60,432 nucleotides of DNA from contig JAHZIB010000006.1 in NCBI GenBank assembly GCA_019419955.1, positions 1-60,432 on the forward strand, written 5' to 3'. This stretch comes from Clostridiales bacterium. GTDB taxonomy: Bacteria > Bacillota > Clostridia > TANB77 > CAG-508. Below are positions 51,646 to 60,432 of this stretch, in pieces. Both the position numbers and the translations under genes were made by a program. The number at the start of each line of letters is the position of its first letter. The stretch's first letter is position 1. The notes under the pieces are model-generated. The model made no database searches. It was given only the letters and a program-made list of their open reading frames with translations, and was not told the origin of the DNA.

Positions 51646-52741
51646 CTATCTTTCTAAGATAGACTTCACTACTCCCCTATCTATTAAAGTTCCATAAATA
51701 TTTTTTAGAATTATTAAAATAATAGGTCCTAGTAGTAGCCCCCAAACGCCTATAAATTTAAAACCTGTATACATTGCAATTAGTGTAAATATAGGATGAA
51801 TACCAATTTGTCCTGATACTATTCTAGGTTCTATAAATTGTCTAATAATGCTCATAATACACCAAAGCACAAAAATTCCAATTGCAAGTTTAATGTCTCC
51901 AGAAAATGCTAAAATTCCTGCCCACGGTATCATAACAGTACCTGAACCAAAAATTGGAAGTGCATCAACAAAAGCTATTCCGAATAGCAATTATTAAAGG
52001 GAACTTTATATTCCAACCCATAAAATAAAAAATGTATAATCCTACCAATGATATAAAAAATGATATTATAACTAATATAAATTCAGCTTTTAAATAACCG
52101 CCTAGTGATTTGATAATTGATTTCAAGTGCACACCTATTCTTTTAACCCATGTTTCTGGTAAATGATGCTCCATTTGGTCAATCATATATATTTTGTCAA
52201 CACACATAAAATACAAAGCTATAAGCGCAATACCTGTATACACACCGATTGTTGGGACAGAAGTTATGAATTGAATTACTTTAGTAAGTGCACCTTTAGT
52301 CCATTCTGTTATAGTATCCAAAAATTCCAAACCAGAATTTTGAATAATATTCATTACATCTTGTGGAATATTCATTTTGCTTAAATCTATTTTTGAAATA
52401 ATATTCTGAAAAATACTATAACCCTTATCTATATATGAATTAATATTTTGGAGCAAGTTACTTGTTTCTGCAATAAGAGTTGTAATTCCCCAAATTAGTA
52501 GACCAGCAATAATTGCAATTGCAATGATAAATACAATTATGGAGCTCAATTTTCTAGTTAATTTTGCTTTTCTCATTATAAATCTAATTATTGGTTCAAG
52601 TAATAGAGAAAGAATAAAAGCAATTAAAAAAGGCATATAGAAAACAGCTAGTTTAAATGCTAAATACACTCCAACTACACTAATAGCCAGAATAACAACG
52701 TTTTTTATTACTTTATGCCAATAATTCATGTCAATTACCAT
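51646..52741 (-). pseudogene. AI-2E/YtvI-family membrane protein, frameshifted
   Basis: Starting at the ATG 52741 (AAAGGAGATACAT upstream), the frame runs for about 255 residues of a multi-TM protein to FPLIIAI and then a stop. The next frame goes on with AFVDALPIFGSGTVMIPWAG and ends normally at 51646. One extra base in the CGG at about 51980-51983 (GCTATTCGGAATAGC on the minus strand) explains it; removing it gives the expected AIGIAFVDALP. The parent would be a polytopic sporulation-associated YtvI-like protein. Mutation or assembly error. Confidence 0.85.
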
Positions 52742-52866
52742 ATGTATCTCCTTTGTAACTTGTCCTATATCTATTTTATGCTTTATCACATTTTTTTATA
52801 CATTTTATATAATGACATTTTAAAAGATTAATCTATTATATAAGGACACAATTTCATATATAATAA

Positions 52867-52904
52867 AAGCATCTAGAAAATAAATGTTGAAATTCTAGAT
52901 GCTT
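52867..52904 (-). terminator. Terminator after the CBS gene
   Basis: AAGCATCTAGAA (52867-52878) and TTCTAGATGCTT (52893-52904), perfect 12-bp arms, 14 bp after the stop at 52918. Confidence 0.75.
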
Positions 52905-52917
52905 AATGCTTTAAAAA

Positions 52918-53355
52918 CTATTCGGCATTCTTTTTACCGCAGCCACATATATTTTCTAAAGTTGCACAAACTTCATTAGTATTAACTTGTTTATTTGCTG
53001 CCAAATCTCCTAAAGTAAGAATACCAACTATTTTGTTGTTTTCCATTACAGGAATTCTTCTTATCTGATTATTTCCCATAACTCTTTCCGCATCACTTAT
53101 ATTTGTCTCTGGTGAACACCATGTTACATTACATGTCATAATATCACTAACAGGAGTGTTCTTGATTTCTTTTCCACAGCCTACAGTCCTCAAAAGAATA
53201 TCTCTATCTGTAACAAGTCCAACTAATTTGTTGGAATTATCACAGACTGGTAAACACCCAATGTGATTTTCACACATCAATTTAGCACATTCCCCCGTAG
53301 AACAGTCTGGCTTTACAAAAACCACTTCATTACACATACAATCTTTAACTCTCAT
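52918..53355 (-). CDS. CBS-domain protein
   Basis: 145 aa, two CBS modules: VKDCMCNEVVFVKPDCST to LVTDRDILLRTV (about 3-55) and VSDIMTCNVTWCSPETNI to ILTLGDLAA (about 68-125). Ends ENICGCGKKN, a Cys pair not usual in the family. CBS pairs bind adenine nucleotides and regulate a partner. Its own partner is unknown. AGGAGGAT precedes ATG; a 23-bp palindrome lies upstream. Confidence 0.93.
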   Translation of the reverse strand: MRVKDCMCNEVVFVKPDCSTGECAKLMCENHIGCLPVCDNSNKLVGLVTDRDILLRTVGCGKEIKNTPVSDIMTCNVTWCSPETNISDAERVMGNNQIRRIPVMENNKIVGILTLGDLAANKQVNTNEVCATLENICGCGKKNAE

Positions 53356-53377
53356 GACATCCTCCTAATTATTAGTT

Positions 53378-53400
53378 ATTTGAAAAAAATTTTTTCAAAT
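53378..53400. promoter_or_regulatory. Perfect 23-bp palindrome upstream of the CBS gene
   Basis: ATTTGAAAAAA, one central A, TTTTTTCAAAT. Lies 22 bp before the start codon on the minus strand; may be an operator or a terminator of convergent or upstream transcripts. Confidence 0.45.
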
Positions 53401-53555
53401 TCAATATTTATTATTTGCAAAAAAAAATAAGATATGCAATTTAAAATTACATATCTTGGGAAATTTTTCCATTTTTGTTATTGTATAGGAAAAATCAACT
53501 TTTTGCTTTATATTTCAGAACTCATAACAATTTTTCGTGTAACAACAGGGTTAAG

Positions 53556-54236
53556 TTACATTATTTCTTCCATAATATCCCTAGGTCTCATAGGCGGCCT
53601 TGGATTTGGTCCATCCGGAAATGGTGGTCTTGGATTTGAACCTGGTCCACCTGGAAACGGAGGTCTTGGATTTGGTATTGGTCCATCTGGAAAAGGTGGC
53701 CTTGGACGTGGAGGTCTAGGAGGCCTAAAGTTCCCTCCCAATAGTTGATTTAGAATAAGTATCTTTATCAAATCTTGCAAAGTACTATTTCGCCTTGTTT
53801 GCCTATACTCTCTTATAGTCGGTGTACTCTCGACCTTATTCTCTCTGTTCCTCCTTATTTCTTCCTTATTTCTTGTTGTAATCTTCGTATTCGTCATCTT
53901 ATTTTCCTTTTGTTCTTCTGGAAGATTTACCCTAACGTTCACTGTGTCCATTTCATTAATACTAGGTTCGCTTTCCAAATTCAAGTATATTTCCTCTGTC
54001 ATTTGGTCTATCAGCTCTCGTGTAATCGGTTTTGTATTTGATTCGCAAATTTTACATACCATCGGATTAACTATCTTGTATATTTCCGGATATAAATCTA
54101 ATAGTTCACTACTATATCGAGGAGTTTCAGTAATATACTCATATTGCATGTTTAAATCATTACTGTATGTATTTTGCATTTGAGCGGGATAACCTAATAT
54201 ACTTCTAATATAGTCTTCATAACTTTGATAATACAT
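53556..54236 (-). CDS. Proline-rich protein, possible coat component
   Basis: 226 aa from the ATG at 54236 (AAGGAGG). N-terminal part (about 1-60) begins YYQSYEDYIRSILGYPAQ and has tyrosine-rich segments; the middle is charged. The C-terminus (about 172-226) is a Pro/Gly repeat, with PRPPFPDGP and PRPPFPGGP units in three tandem copies. No signal peptide or TM. Such Tyr/Pro-rich proteins occur in spore coats; placed here by composition only. Confidence 0.5.
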   Translation of the reverse strand: MYYQSYEDYIRSILGYPAQMQNTYSNDLNMQYEYITETPRYSSELLDLYPEIYKIVNPMVCKICESNTKPITRELIDQMTEEIYLNLESEPSINEMDTVNVRVNLPEEQKENKMTNTKITTRNKEEIRRNRENKVESTPTIREYRQTRRNSTLQDLIKILILNQLLGGNFRPPRPPRPRPPFPDGPIPNPRPPFPGGPGSNPRPPFPDGPNPRPPMRPRDIMEEIM

Positions 54237-54297
54237 ATTATACCTCCTTAAACTTTGTATATAATATGTACTTTTAATTAAAAGTGTGAAAAACACA

Positions 54298-55695
54298 TTA
54301 ATCTAACTCATTAACATATTCTTTGAATTTTTCTCCTCTTTCTTCAAAGTTTTTGAACATATCAAAACTTGCACTAGCTGGTGAAAACAGTACAACTTCA
54401 CCTTTTTTTGCTATCTTTCTTGCTCTTTCAACACACTGATTCAAACTTTTGCAAAGATACACTGGAAAAACAATATCAGTGTTAACTATCTCATTTGTAA
54501 CAGCATTATATATTTTAGTTGCAGTCGCACCAAATAAAACTAATTTTGAAACTTTATTTAAAATAGGTTTTGCAATTGGAGTATAATCTAAGTTTTTGTC
54601 ATATCCACCAGCAATTAAAACAATTTTTTCTTTAAAAGAATTAAGACCAGCTATTGTTCTAGTAGGGCTAGTTCCAATGGAATCATTATACCATTTAACA
54701 CCATCAAGTTCTCTCACGAACTCTAATCTATGTTCAACTCCTTTAAATTCGCAAATAGCTTTTGCTTGAGTTTGACAGTCCACCAAATCAGATGTAGCTG
54801 CTATTGCTGCACATATATTCTCATAATTATGAGCTCCTTTTAAGTGAACATTCTCTACATCTAAAATGTGCTTCCTAACTCCCTCTTCACATTCTTTTAT
54901 TGTACCTTTATCGTAAATTACTCCATCTTCTAATTTTTCTTTTCTGCTAAAAAACTCCACTTTAGCAGGTGCTTCTTTTGCCAATTCTCTGGTTATTTCG
55001 TTGTCGTAATTCAATACAAGCTTACAATCTTTATCTTGGTATTCAAATATTGTCTTTTTTGCATCAATATATTCTTCATAAGAGCTGTGCTTGTCTAAAT
55101 GATTAGGTGAAATATTTGTAATTACAGATATATCGGGACTTATTTCCATGCCCATCAATTGAAAACTACTTAATTCCAAAACAACAATATCATTTTCATT
55201 AAACTCTTTAGCCTTTGTAAAAAGTGGAATTCCAATATTTCCACCCAAATGACAAGTATATCCCCCTGCTTTAAGTATTTCATATATTAGAGTTGTGGTC
55301 GTCGTCTTCCCATCACTTCCAGTGACTCCAATTACTTTACAAGGACATACATTAATTAACATTTCAATTTCTGAAGTAATGATTGCTCCTCTTTTTTGCT
55401 CTGACTTTAGTTGAAGAGTTGTAGGTAGACAACTAGGGGAACGAAATATGATATTAAATCCCCTTAAAAAGTGTAATGCATTTTTCCCTGTATACAAATC
55501 GAAACTATATCTTTTAATTTTTTCAATTATATCAATATTAATTTTTTCTTCATCTCTTTCATCAAATACAGAAACCCTTGCATCTAACTCATACAAATAA
55601 TCTATTAGAGGAATATTGCTTACTCCAAGTCCTATAACAGCAACTCTTTTTCCTTTAATATTGTTTTCAAAAGCTTTTAATTTTAAATTCTCCAT
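54298..55695 (-). CDS. murD: UDP-N-acetylmuramoyl-L-alanine:D-glutamate ligase
   Basis: 465 aa. N-terminal GKRVAVIGLGVSNIPLIDYL, ATP-binding GVTGSDGKTTTTTLIYEI, ELSSFQLMG, ITNISPNHLDKHSSYEEYID in part, NYENICAAIAA and VLFSPASASFDMF. It adds D-Glu to UDP-MurNAc-L-Ala in peptidoglycan synthesis. It stands alone, not in an mra/mur operon. SD AAAGGGAT upstream of ATG. Confidence 0.96.
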   Translation of the reverse strand: MENLKLKAFENNIKGKRVAVIGLGVSNIPLIDYLYELDARVSVFDERDEEKINIDIIEKIKRYSFDLYTGKNALHFLRGFNIIFRSPSCLPTTLQLKSEQKRGAIITSEIEMLINVCPCKVIGVTGSDGKTTTTTLIYEILKAGGYTCHLGGNIGIPLFTKAKEFNENDIVVLELSSFQLMGMEISPDISVITNISPNHLDKHSSYEEYIDAKKTIFEYQDKDCKLVLNYDNEITRELAKEAPAKVEFFSRKEKLEDGVIYDKGTIKECEEGVRKHILDVENVHLKGAHNYENICAAIAATSDLVDCQTQAKAICEFKGVEHRLEFVRELDGVKWYNDSIGTSPTRTIAGLNSFKEKIVLIAGGYDKNLDYTPIAKPILNKVSKLVLFGATATKIYNAVTNEIVNTDIVFPVYLCKSLNQCVERARKIAKKGEVVLFSPASASFDMFKNFEERGEKFKEYVNELD

Positions 55696-55815
55696 TCCGA
55701 TTATTCATCCCTTTCTTTAAATTATATAAATTTACTTTATTTTATTATTTTCTTTTTTAAAACGTTATACATTTTTAAATTATTGCCAAACGTTCAATTA
55801 TAACCAAGGTTTCTT

Positions 55816-56508
55816 CTAATTAAATTCTTTTAAATACTTAAAAACCTTATTGGTAGATTGTTCAACTGTCTCACAATCAGTTACATCAACTTTGATTGTA
55901 TTATAATAAACTTTATAATACCCAGCTTTTTCTTGCAATTCATCTCTTTTTGTTATATTTTGTTTAATCTCTTTGTAATTAGAATCTTCTCCATATTGCT
56001 TCATTTTTCTTTTAATTCTTTCTTCTAAAGATGCGGTTATTAGAAAATGATAATTTAAATTAGGATAAATTTTCATTAAATCTCTTCCTGACACAATAAC
56101 ATTGTATTCTTGCTTATACATATTTATTAAATGTCTTGCAAAAACATAAAACTTTTCACTATTTGCATTTGCACCAGCAATTGAAACTGCTAAAGATGCA
56201 TCTTCTGATTGTAATTTATTCTCATCTATCTTTTTGCTGTCAACATATACAACGCTTTCTCTATTCTCAATTTTGAATTCTACCTTTAAAGTATCCATTA
56301 CTTTTTTTATATCAATATCTTTTATATTTTCTTTAAATTTTTTTAAATCTATGTTCCCTGAAGAACTTAATAATGCTAATACAATTCCTCTATACAGATT
56401 TCCTCCATGCAAAATTATGCTGTTCGGAATAAGTTTTAAAAGCTTTCTGCATATGGATGTCTTTCCTGCTCCGACCAACCCCTCAATTCCAATTACAATG
56501 TTACTCAT
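55816..56508 (-). CDS. P-loop nucleoside/nucleotide kinase-like protein
   Basis: 230 aa. Walker A GIEGLVGAGKTSICRKLL; SGRDLMKIYPNLNYHFLITA in the middle, then a basic lid (LEERIKRKMKQYGED). It is like cytidylate or thymidylate kinases, but the NMP-binding residues are not clear. It is not next to a nucleotide operon. Likely substrate: a nucleoside monophosphate, unresolved. AAGGAGGGA precedes ATG. Confidence 0.75.
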   Translation of the reverse strand: MSNIVIGIEGLVGAGKTSICRKLLKLIPNSIILHGGNLYRGIVLALLSSSGNIDLKKFKENIKDIDIKKVMDTLKVEFKIENRESVVYVDSKKIDENKLQSEDASLAVSIAGANANSEKFYVFARHLINMYKQEYNVIVSGRDLMKIYPNLNYHFLITASLEERIKRKMKQYGEDSNYKEIKQNITKRDELQEKAGYYKVYYNTIKVDVTDCETVEQSTNKVFKYLKEFN

Positions 56509-56766
56509 AATGCAAATCCCTCCTTGTGAAATTTATTTTATATTAAATATAACTTCCCATATTATATCATACTTTTTTATAATTTTTCATTTTTGTTAAA
56601 AAAAGATGACAATCCATTTAATCATTGCGATTTCATCATTATTATATTCGAGAAGTAAGAACTATAAAATTAAAATAACATTTATTTTTTATAATATTTA
56701 TACAATTATAACGTATATTTTAAAAAATTTCGTCCATAATTTTATTAAGATTGGAGGTGCTTCAAT

Positions 56767-56850
56767 ATGGCAGAAAATAATAATTCAAAAAAGAACAACA
56801 AGAAAAATAATGGAAAACAAAACGAGAATAACAAAAATAATAATCAATAA
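56767..56850 (+). CDS. 27-aa Asn/Lys-rich peptide
   Basis: MAENNNSKKNNKKNNGKQNE, then NNKNNNQ and TAA. GGAGGTGCTTCAAT precedes ATG with full SD and good spacing, and a strong hairpin follows at 56880-56907. The very biased composition is like small spore or RNA-binding peptides. Function unknown. Confidence 0.55.
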   Translation: MAENNNSKKNNKKNNGKQNENNKNNNQ

Positions 56851-56879
56851 TTCATAATCTATTAAGTCTATTTCAACCT

Positions 56880-56907
56880 GTTGGCAGATATATTCAGATC
56901 TGCCAAC
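56880..56907. terminator. Shared terminator of the small gene and uvrA
   Basis: GTTGGCAGAT/ATCTGCCAAC, 10-bp arms, 8-nt loop, between two convergent genes. Confidence 0.75.
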
Positions 56908-56924
56908 AAGGAAATACATATTTA

Positions 56925-59756
56925 TTATTTCTCCAAGTATTTTTTTAAAAATTTTCCTGTATAGCTTCTTTCATTTTTTATAATCTGTTCAGGTGAACCA
57001 ACAGCAACTATTTCGCCACCACTATCTCCACCTTCAGGTCCCAAGTCTATAATATAATCAGCTGTTTTTATTAAATCTAAATTATGTTCTATCACTATTA
57101 TACTATTTCCTGTATCAACCAACCTTTGTAAAATATCTACTAACCTATGCACATCAGCAATATGAAGACCAGTAGTAGGCTCATCTAAAATGTATAATGT
57201 TTTTCCTGTTGCTTTTTTTGATAATTCCGTTGCTAATTTAATACGTTGTGCTTCTCCCCCTGAGAGAGTAGTAGAAGGTTGTCCTAATTTAATGTATCCC
57301 AATCCTACATCATATAGAGTTTGAACTTTATTTTTTATTTTCGGTAAATTTTTAAAAAATTCTAAGGCTTCCTCTACTGTCATGTCAAGCACATCAGATA
57401 TTGTCTTCCCCTTATATTTTACCTCTAATGTTTCTTTATTATATCTCTTTCCTTTGCACACTTCGCAGGGCACATAAATATCAGGTAAAAAATGCATTTC
57501 AATCTTTAAAATACCATCTCCATTACAAGCTTCGCATCTTCCACCTGTAACATTAAAACTAAATCTTCCTTTATCATAACCTCTCATTTTTGCTTCATTC
57601 GTTCCTGCAAACAAATCTCTAATGAAATCAAACACTCCCGTATATGTTGCTGGGTTTGAGCGTGGTGTTCTTCCTATTGGAGACTGGTCTATATTGATTA
57701 TTTTATCAATATTTTGTAATCCCTTTACTTCTTTACATTTACCAGGTTTTTCATTTGAACCATTGAAATCTCTTGCAATTGTTTTATATAATATTTCGTT
57801 TACCAAAGTACTCTTTCCGGAACCAGAAACACCAGTTACACATACAAATTGTCCTAGTGGGAATTTTACATTAATATTTTTAAGATTATGTTCTGTTGCT
57901 CCCTTTATCTCTATCGCTTTACCATTAGATTTTCTGCGCTTTTTCGGAACTAATATTTGCTTCCTTCTACTTAGATATTGCCCTGTAATAGAATCTGCAA
58001 CAAGTTTTACTTCTTCTGCAGTTCCTTGTGCCATTACATTCCCTCCATGTACACCTGCTCCAGGACCTATATCTATAATTTCGTCTGCAGCATACATAGT
58101 ATCTTCGTCATGTTCTACAACTAAAACTGTATTTCCCAAATCTCTCAAATGTTTCAATGTAGCTAATAGCTTATCATTATCTCTTTGATGCAATCCAATA
58201 CTTGGTTCATCTAAAATGTATAAAACACCTGTAAGTCCAGAACCTATTTGTGTAGCCAATCTTATACGTTGTGCTTCTCCTCCAGATAACGTTCCAGCAC
58301 TTCTTGATAGTGTTAAATATTCTAGCCCAACATCAATCAAAAACTGTAATCTCTGATTAAGCTCTTTGAATATTTGGTCTGCTATCATTTTATCTTTAGC
58401 ACTCAATTCTAAAGAATTAATATAACTTTTAATTTTATTAATTGGCATATCTGTAAGTTCATTAATGTTTTTATCCCCCACTTTGACAGATAGGCTTTCT
58501 TTTTTCAGTCTAGCCCCATAGCATTCTGGGCATGGAGAATCACTCATATACATTTCATAGAATGTACGCATTGCCTGTGATTTAGTTTCATTATGTCTCC
58601 TCTCCAAAGTAGGTAATACTCCTTCAAATGGAGCAGTAAATTTTCTAGTTCCAGCAGATGAAGTATATTCAAAATCAATTGCCTCATTACCCGTACCATA
58701 TAATATTTTTTCCATAAAATTTCTAGGTAACTTCTTAATAGGAATTCCTCTTATTTCCACTCCATAATGACGAGCTATACTTTCAAAATACATTTTAGCC
58801 ATTGTATCTCCACGTTTCATAACACTTGAACCAAATGCTTTTACCCCATCGTATAGAGTCTTATTCTTATCTGGTATAACCAAATCTTCATCTATTTTCA
58901 TCAGATAACCAATACCAGTACAACTTGGGCATGCACCAAAAGGATTATTAAAAGAAAACATTCTAGGAGTAAGTTCTTCAAAACTAATTCCACAATCAGG
59001 ACATGCATAATTTTGGCTAAATAACATTTCCTTTTTATGAGTCGCATCATCTATTATTACTATATTATTGGCATGTTTTAAAGCCGTTTCAACAGATTCT
59101 GTTAATCTACTTCTAATATCATCTTTTATAACAAGTCTATCTACAATAAGCTCTATATTATGTTTCTTCTTCCTGTCTATTTGTAAATCATCTGATAGTT
59201 CCACTATTTCGCCATCGACTTTTGCTCTGACAAATCCTTCTTTTTGAAACTCTTGAAGCTGCTTTACAAATTCACCTTTTCTCCCTCTCACAACAGGTGC
59301 TAATACTTGTATTTTAGTTCCTTCTTCTAATGCTAGAATACTATCTATTATTTGGTCTATCGTTTGTTTTTCAATTTTCTTACCACACTTAGGACAATAT
59401 GGCACACCAATTCTTGCATATAAAAGACGAATATAATCATATATCTCTGTAACAGTCCCTACAGTAGAACGTGGATTCTTAGAAGTTGTCTTCTGGTCAA
59501 TTGAAATTGCTGGAGAAAGTCCATCTATTGATTCCACATCTGGCTTTTCCATCAATCCCAAAAATTGTCTTGCATATGCTGATAAGCTTTCTACATACCT
59601 TCTTTGTCCTTCTGCATATAAAGTATCAAAAGCCAAAGAAGATTTACCAGAACCAGAAAGTCCTGTAATAACTACCAACTTGTCTCTTGGGATTTCTATA
59701 TTAATATTCTTTAAATTATGTTCCTTTGCCCCTTTTATTATAATTTTATCATACAT
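56925..59756 (-). CDS. uvrA: Excinuclease ABC subunit A
   Basis: About 943 aa from the ATG at 59756. Two ABC modules: GLSGSGKSSLAFDTLYAEG and GVSGSGKSTLVNEILYKT Walker A sites, LSGGEAQRIRLATQIGSG and LSGGEAQRIKLATELSK signatures. Zinc fingers CPKCGKK, CPDCGISF...CPSC and CEACNGDGILKIEMHFLPD...CEVC. It finds bulky lesions for UvrB/UvrC repair; uvrB and uvrC are not in the window. Confidence 0.97.
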   Translation of the reverse strand: MYDKIIIKGAKEHNLKNINIEIPRDKLVVITGLSGSGKSSLAFDTLYAEGQRRYVESLSAYARQFLGLMEKPDVESIDGLSPAISIDQKTTSKNPRSTVGTVTEIYDYIRLLYARIGVPYCPKCGKKIEKQTIDQIIDSILALEEGTKIQVLAPVVRGRKGEFVKQLQEFQKEGFVRAKVDGEIVELSDDLQIDRKKKHNIELIVDRLVIKDDIRSRLTESVETALKHANNIVIIDDATHKKEMLFSQNYACPDCGISFEELTPRMFSFNNPFGACPSCTGIGYLMKIDEDLVIPDKNKTLYDGVKAFGSSVMKRGDTMAKMYFESIARHYGVEIRGIPIKKLPRNFMEKILYGTGNEAIDFEYTSSAGTRKFTAPFEGVLPTLERRHNETKSQAMRTFYEMYMSDSPCPECYGARLKKESLSVKVGDKNINELTDMPINKIKSYINSLELSAKDKMIADQIFKELNQRLQFLIDVGLEYLTLSRSAGTLSGGEAQRIRLATQIGSGLTGVLYILDEPSIGLHQRDNDKLLATLKHLRDLGNTVLVVEHDEDTMYAADEIIDIGPGAGVHGGNVMAQGTAEEVKLVADSITGQYLSRRKQILVPKKRRKSNGKAIEIKGATEHNLKNINVKFPLGQFVCVTGVSGSGKSTLVNEILYKTIARDFNGSNEKPGKCKEVKGLQNIDKIINIDQSPIGRTPRSNPATYTGVFDFIRDLFAGTNEAKMRGYDKGRFSFNVTGGRCEACNGDGILKIEMHFLPDIYVPCEVCKGKRYNKETLEVKYKGKTISDVLDMTVEEALEFFKNLPKIKNKVQTLYDVGLGYIKLGQPSTTLSGGEAQRIKLATELSKKATGKTLYILDEPTTGLHIADVHRLVDILQRLVDTGNSIIVIEHNLDLIKTADYIIDLGPEGGDSGGEIVAVGSPEQIIKNERSYTGKFLKKYLEK

Positions 59757-59942
59757 CAAATTGCCCCCTATATTTCTACTCTATTGAATATATTTTTAGT
59801 GTTTAAATAGAACAGATTTATTATACTATATTTCTTTTTAAAAAACAAGAGTTTGTATTAATATATTGTTAAAATTATGATTAGGCGTTCGCATTTTACA
59901 AGTAAAATAAATTAGAATATCACATCTGTCATCAATTGAACC

Positions 59943-59971
59943 TTTACATAATTGAAGAAATATGCTATAAT
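59943..59971 (+). promoter_or_regulatory. Promoter of the 60045 gene
   Basis: TTTACA (59943-59948), 17-bp spacer, TATAAT (59966-59971). The leader carries TGATGTT...AACATCA (about 59979-60022) and an ATTGCAAT palindrome. Confidence 0.65.
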
Positions 59972-60044
59972 TTGAATATGATGTTATTTATTAGGCTACT
60001 GCGATTGCAATGCTAAACATCAAATTTATTAAGGAGGTCCTAAT

Positions 60045-60362
60045 ATGGACAGAGGAGTAACTATTTATGACCGGTTAGAACAATTCGCTGTATCTGGCAA
60101 AGTTGATTGTGAACTAAATCTTTACAATCGGCAAGCTGAAAAACTACTTCGTGAAGGTTTTGCTGTGCAACGTGGCTTACCGATTCCTGGTTGGAAAGGT
60201 CAGTATCGTTGTAGAATTGGTTGGAGATATGCTCTTCCCCATACCTTTGCGTGGGAGTTATTAGAAATTGCCTCAGATAACAATCCTGATCTTCGAAAAG
60301 CATTAAGTGATTCAGATTGCGAAGATATTGCACCTCCGTACAGAAATGGTTGGACGTTTTAA
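60045..60362 (+). CDS. Unrecognised orphan protein
   Basis: 105 aa, no signal peptide or TM. Basic centre KLLREGFAVQRGLPIPGWKG with Trp and Arg clusters (WKGQYRCRIGWRYALPHTFA), then an acidic helix. Might bind nucleic acid. TAAGGAGG precedes ATG. Markedly higher GC and balanced codons against uvrA. Possibly followed by the hairpin at 60383. Family unknown to me. Confidence 0.62.
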   Translation: MDRGVTIYDRLEQFAVSGKVDCELNLYNRQAEKLLREGFAVQRGLPIPGWKGQYRCRIGWRYALPHTFAWELLEIASDNNPDLRKALSDSDCEDIAPPYRNGWTF

Positions 60363-60382
60363 TATTAGGTTATTCCTTAAGA

Positions 60383-60404
60383 GGGTGTCCTAAAATAGGA
60401 ACCC
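60383..60404. terminator. Hairpin near the right end
   Basis: GGGT and TCCTA pair with TAGGA and ACCC around AAA. No T-run follows, so termination is uncertain. The core TGTCCTAAAATAGGA also occurs at 38028-38042. Confidence 0.4.
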
Positions 60405-60432
60405 GATAAGCAGAAAATCCAGCTCGATAAGA

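Noticed and set aside
57622..58188. 188-aa plus-strand frame within uvrA
   Set aside because: Shadow of the conserved uvrA frame; no promoter, SD or recognisable domain.

Overview
The window is very AT-rich DNA from a spore-forming, low-GC Firmicute, most likely an uncultured gut-type member of class Clostridia (inference). The spore genes support this: dpaB, cwlJ beside a gerQ-like gene, the yabP-yabQ-divIC cluster, a Spo0A C-terminal-domain protein and a ytvI-like gene. Shine-Dalgarno sites, TTG/GTG starts and sigma-A promoters are of the Firmicute type. Energy and central genes (pta-ackA, class II fba, a DXS-like enzyme, aspartokinase) fit a fermentative anaerobe.

Positions 1-14530 are the right-hand part of an integrative element whose left end lies outside the window. 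It holds a DUF4143-type AAA ATPase behind an unusual array of three 17-bp repeats, a winged-helix protein, and a block of small-molecule and nucleotide enzymes: MazG-like, GNAT, radical SAM/SPASM, Nudix, APH-like kinase, nucleotidyltransferase, HIT/GalT-like transferase, a kinase-like + P-loop-kinase double gene, Nudix, beta-propeller and histidine phosphatase. I recognise every fold but not the pathway; it is the best candidate here for an undescribed system. A structured-looking non-coding stretch, a small gene and a large serine recombinase close the element. The recombinase ends directly against a peroxiredoxin gene whose 5' part is missing, so the element appears to have inserted into that gene just before its catalytic cysteine.

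Positions 15.2-31.4 kb are chromosomal: pncC, a DUF1540 peptide, PIN-PhoH, fba, a small secreted peptide, a response regulator/histidine kinase/ABC transporter unit ending in a lone Spo0A_C-domain protein, smpB, two small membrane-anchored surface proteins, a P-type ATPase preceded by a possible 33-aa membrane peptide, an RluA-type pseudouridine synthase, and the gerQ-like/cwlJ pair.

Positions 31.5-60.4 kb hold tRNA-Leu(GAG), pta, ackA, a MecA-like PBP, dpaB, a frameshifted tyrosine recombinase, rho, divIC-yabQ-yabP, an ATP-grasp gene, aspartokinase, prfB with its programmed frameshift, a dxs-like gene divergent from a MerR regulator, secA, a frameshifted ytvI, a CBS protein, a proline-rich protein, murD, an NMP-kinase-like gene and uvrA.

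Five genes (PhoH, the secreted peptide, and unrecognised genes at 24652, 51230 and 60045) stand apart. Each is monocistronic, with a near-consensus promoter, a short palindrome or hairpin in the leader, a strong ribosome-binding site and, in most cases, a strong 3' hairpin. All have visibly higher GC and different codon use from their neighbours.
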